The position numbers and the translations under genes were made by a program. The notes under the pieces were generated by a model. It was not told the origin of the DNA, did no database searches, and worked only from the letters and a program-made list of their open reading frames with translations. From Glandiceps talaboti (lineage: Eukaryota; Hemichordata; Enteropneusta; Spengelidae): a stretch of DNA of 12,500 nucleotides. The stretch covers positions 1,120,001 to 1,132,500 of the forward strand of contig NC_135559.1 in NCBI RefSeq assembly GCF_964340395.1. Reading direction: 5' to 3'. This document shows, piece after piece, positions 11,590 to 12,500 of this stretch; position 1 is the first letter of the stretch; each line of letters opens with the position of its first letter.

Positions 11590-11620
11590 GGGATCATGAG
11601 TCCGATTCCCACTGGAGAAG
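11590..11620 (+). mobile_element. Possible tRNA-SINE remnant (B-box-like core)
   Basis: After a run of G, ATCATGAGTCCGATTCCCAC (around 11593-11612) resembles the T-arm end of tRNA-derived SINEs. The core GTCCGATTCC is one base from the B-box form. No A box was found upstream, where poly-G interrupts. The following ~270 bases are more GC-rich than their surroundings and might be SINE body, but I cannot identify them. Confidence 0.35.
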
Positions 11621-12500
11621 GGGGATTTTTCTGTAAAAGACTCAGACCCTAGGTGAGCGTTCTACAAACTCCATATTAGGTAGGCTGTGTTACTCAGCCA
11701 TGTCATCCACAAGGTGAGTGAGAATTTGGGGGAATCCTGGAGTAATGATGATTTAAAGAGTCATAGTCGATTACTCACAAAGGGCCTGAAGATGCTAAGT
11801 TGCCGGGCCTGGGTGACTCCGGGATAGCCTGCGGTAAGTGGGAGAGCCTCGACAGTTCCACGGCGACATGAGATGAAGCGTGTTACTTAGTCTAGTCACA
11901 TATATAGTCCTAAACCTGAATGGCTTTCTGTAGAAAGTGTGGCTTTGGTTGTGTTTGTTTGTGTGTGTATTCATATGCATAAAAGGAAATTCGCTGGGAG
12001 AAATTCCCAGTACACACAAAAGAGTACTTATGTCAATATGAGATAACTACTTAGATCTAGTAGAACCGTTGGTGGTAATTTCAAATTGAAAACACATTCC
12101 TGTATTTCTCACGTACATGTCTTGGCTTGGTGTAGAGAGCTTATAGAGAAAGAAACACCAAAACTAGTCTCTGGGCTAAAGAAGTTGTAGTAGGCTTATC
12201 TAGAATTTTTCCAGAATCAACAAACAGTGATCAAACTTTATTCTAAATTTACATCTCACTACTCCTATATTGCTTGTACGTCCATTGTGCATATATTTGG
12301 AGTGGATGTTTTGAATCTATTCTTTACCTGTGACGACTCGTGAACCGTCAAAGTATTTCTTTCAATTGTTACATTTGACTTGCCTGATAAAGTATACCTT
12401 GTTACAAAGTGTACAATTTTGTAACAATTTGCTACGATAATAGACAAAGATAGACAAAGAGAATGTAGCAATGCTAATAAGAGTTACCTTGTATCAATCA

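Larger units (their letters stand above)
10924..12500 (-). other. Probable intron upstream of the FAM124 exon
   Basis: No FAM124 N-terminal exon is recognisable between the acceptor and the right edge, so this stretch is most simply intron that continues past the window. Short open frames at 11795-12019 and 12265-12471 on the minus strand look like chance. It holds a 15-bp hairpin (10992-11029), a long inverted repeat (11494-11539), and a more GC-rich patch at about 11580-11880 with a tRNA B-box-like core. A good donor-like GGTAAGT occurs on the plus strand near 11832, but no coding sequence goes with it. A small 5' exon could have been missed. Confidence 0.55.

Overview
The window looks like nuclear DNA from an animal, most likely an invertebrate. 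It is AT-rich and gene-poor, full of long microsatellites and small repeats, and holds one clearly recognisable protein-coding exon with an intron-type splice acceptor. There is no bacterial-style gene packing and no operon. I cannot name the species; a marine deuterostome or lophotrochozoan would fit the protein and the repeat style, but that is a guess.

The only gene I can support is on the minus strand near the right end. An exon at 10906..10044 encodes most of a FAM124-family domain (relatives of vertebrate FAM124A/FAM124B). It starts at a good acceptor (polypyrimidine-like tract then GCAG), and either runs to a stop at 10044 or is spliced near 10152. The sequence from 10907 to the right edge reads as the intron upstream of this exon; no earlier exon was recognised. 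A possible poly(A) signal lies at 9857..9852.

Layout from left to right: 1-864 featureless; 865-947 (TTTG)n; 1173-1249 a short direct repeat; 1321-1358 a GGT-rich tract; 2239-2389 (GA)n; 2390-4477 featureless; 4478-4951 a 470-bp (TACA)n array with regularly shaped CA interruptions; 5499-5816 a compound GA/GATA/CAGA tract; 6202-6376 a decayed ~50-bp tandem repeat; 6878-7298 a clean 35-bp minisatellite of 12 copies; 7637-7984 a compound microsatellite ending in a long (CT)n tract; 8624-9010 a MITE-like element with imperfect inverted termini; 9105-9312 an inverted pair of X-box-like sites; 9515-9611 a (TA)n tract abutting a tRNA-like SINE fragment; 9612-10043 the likely 3' flank of the FAM124 gene; 10044-10906 the exon; and 10907-12500 intron with two strong hairpins and a second tRNA B-box-like fragment.

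The many long open frames through the GA, CT and TACA tracts arise because short repeats lack stop codons, and they are not proteins. I see no evidence for a novel multi-gene system here. The points most worth following are the repeat elements: the MITE, the SINE fragment, the 35-bp minisatellite and the two intronic hairpins.
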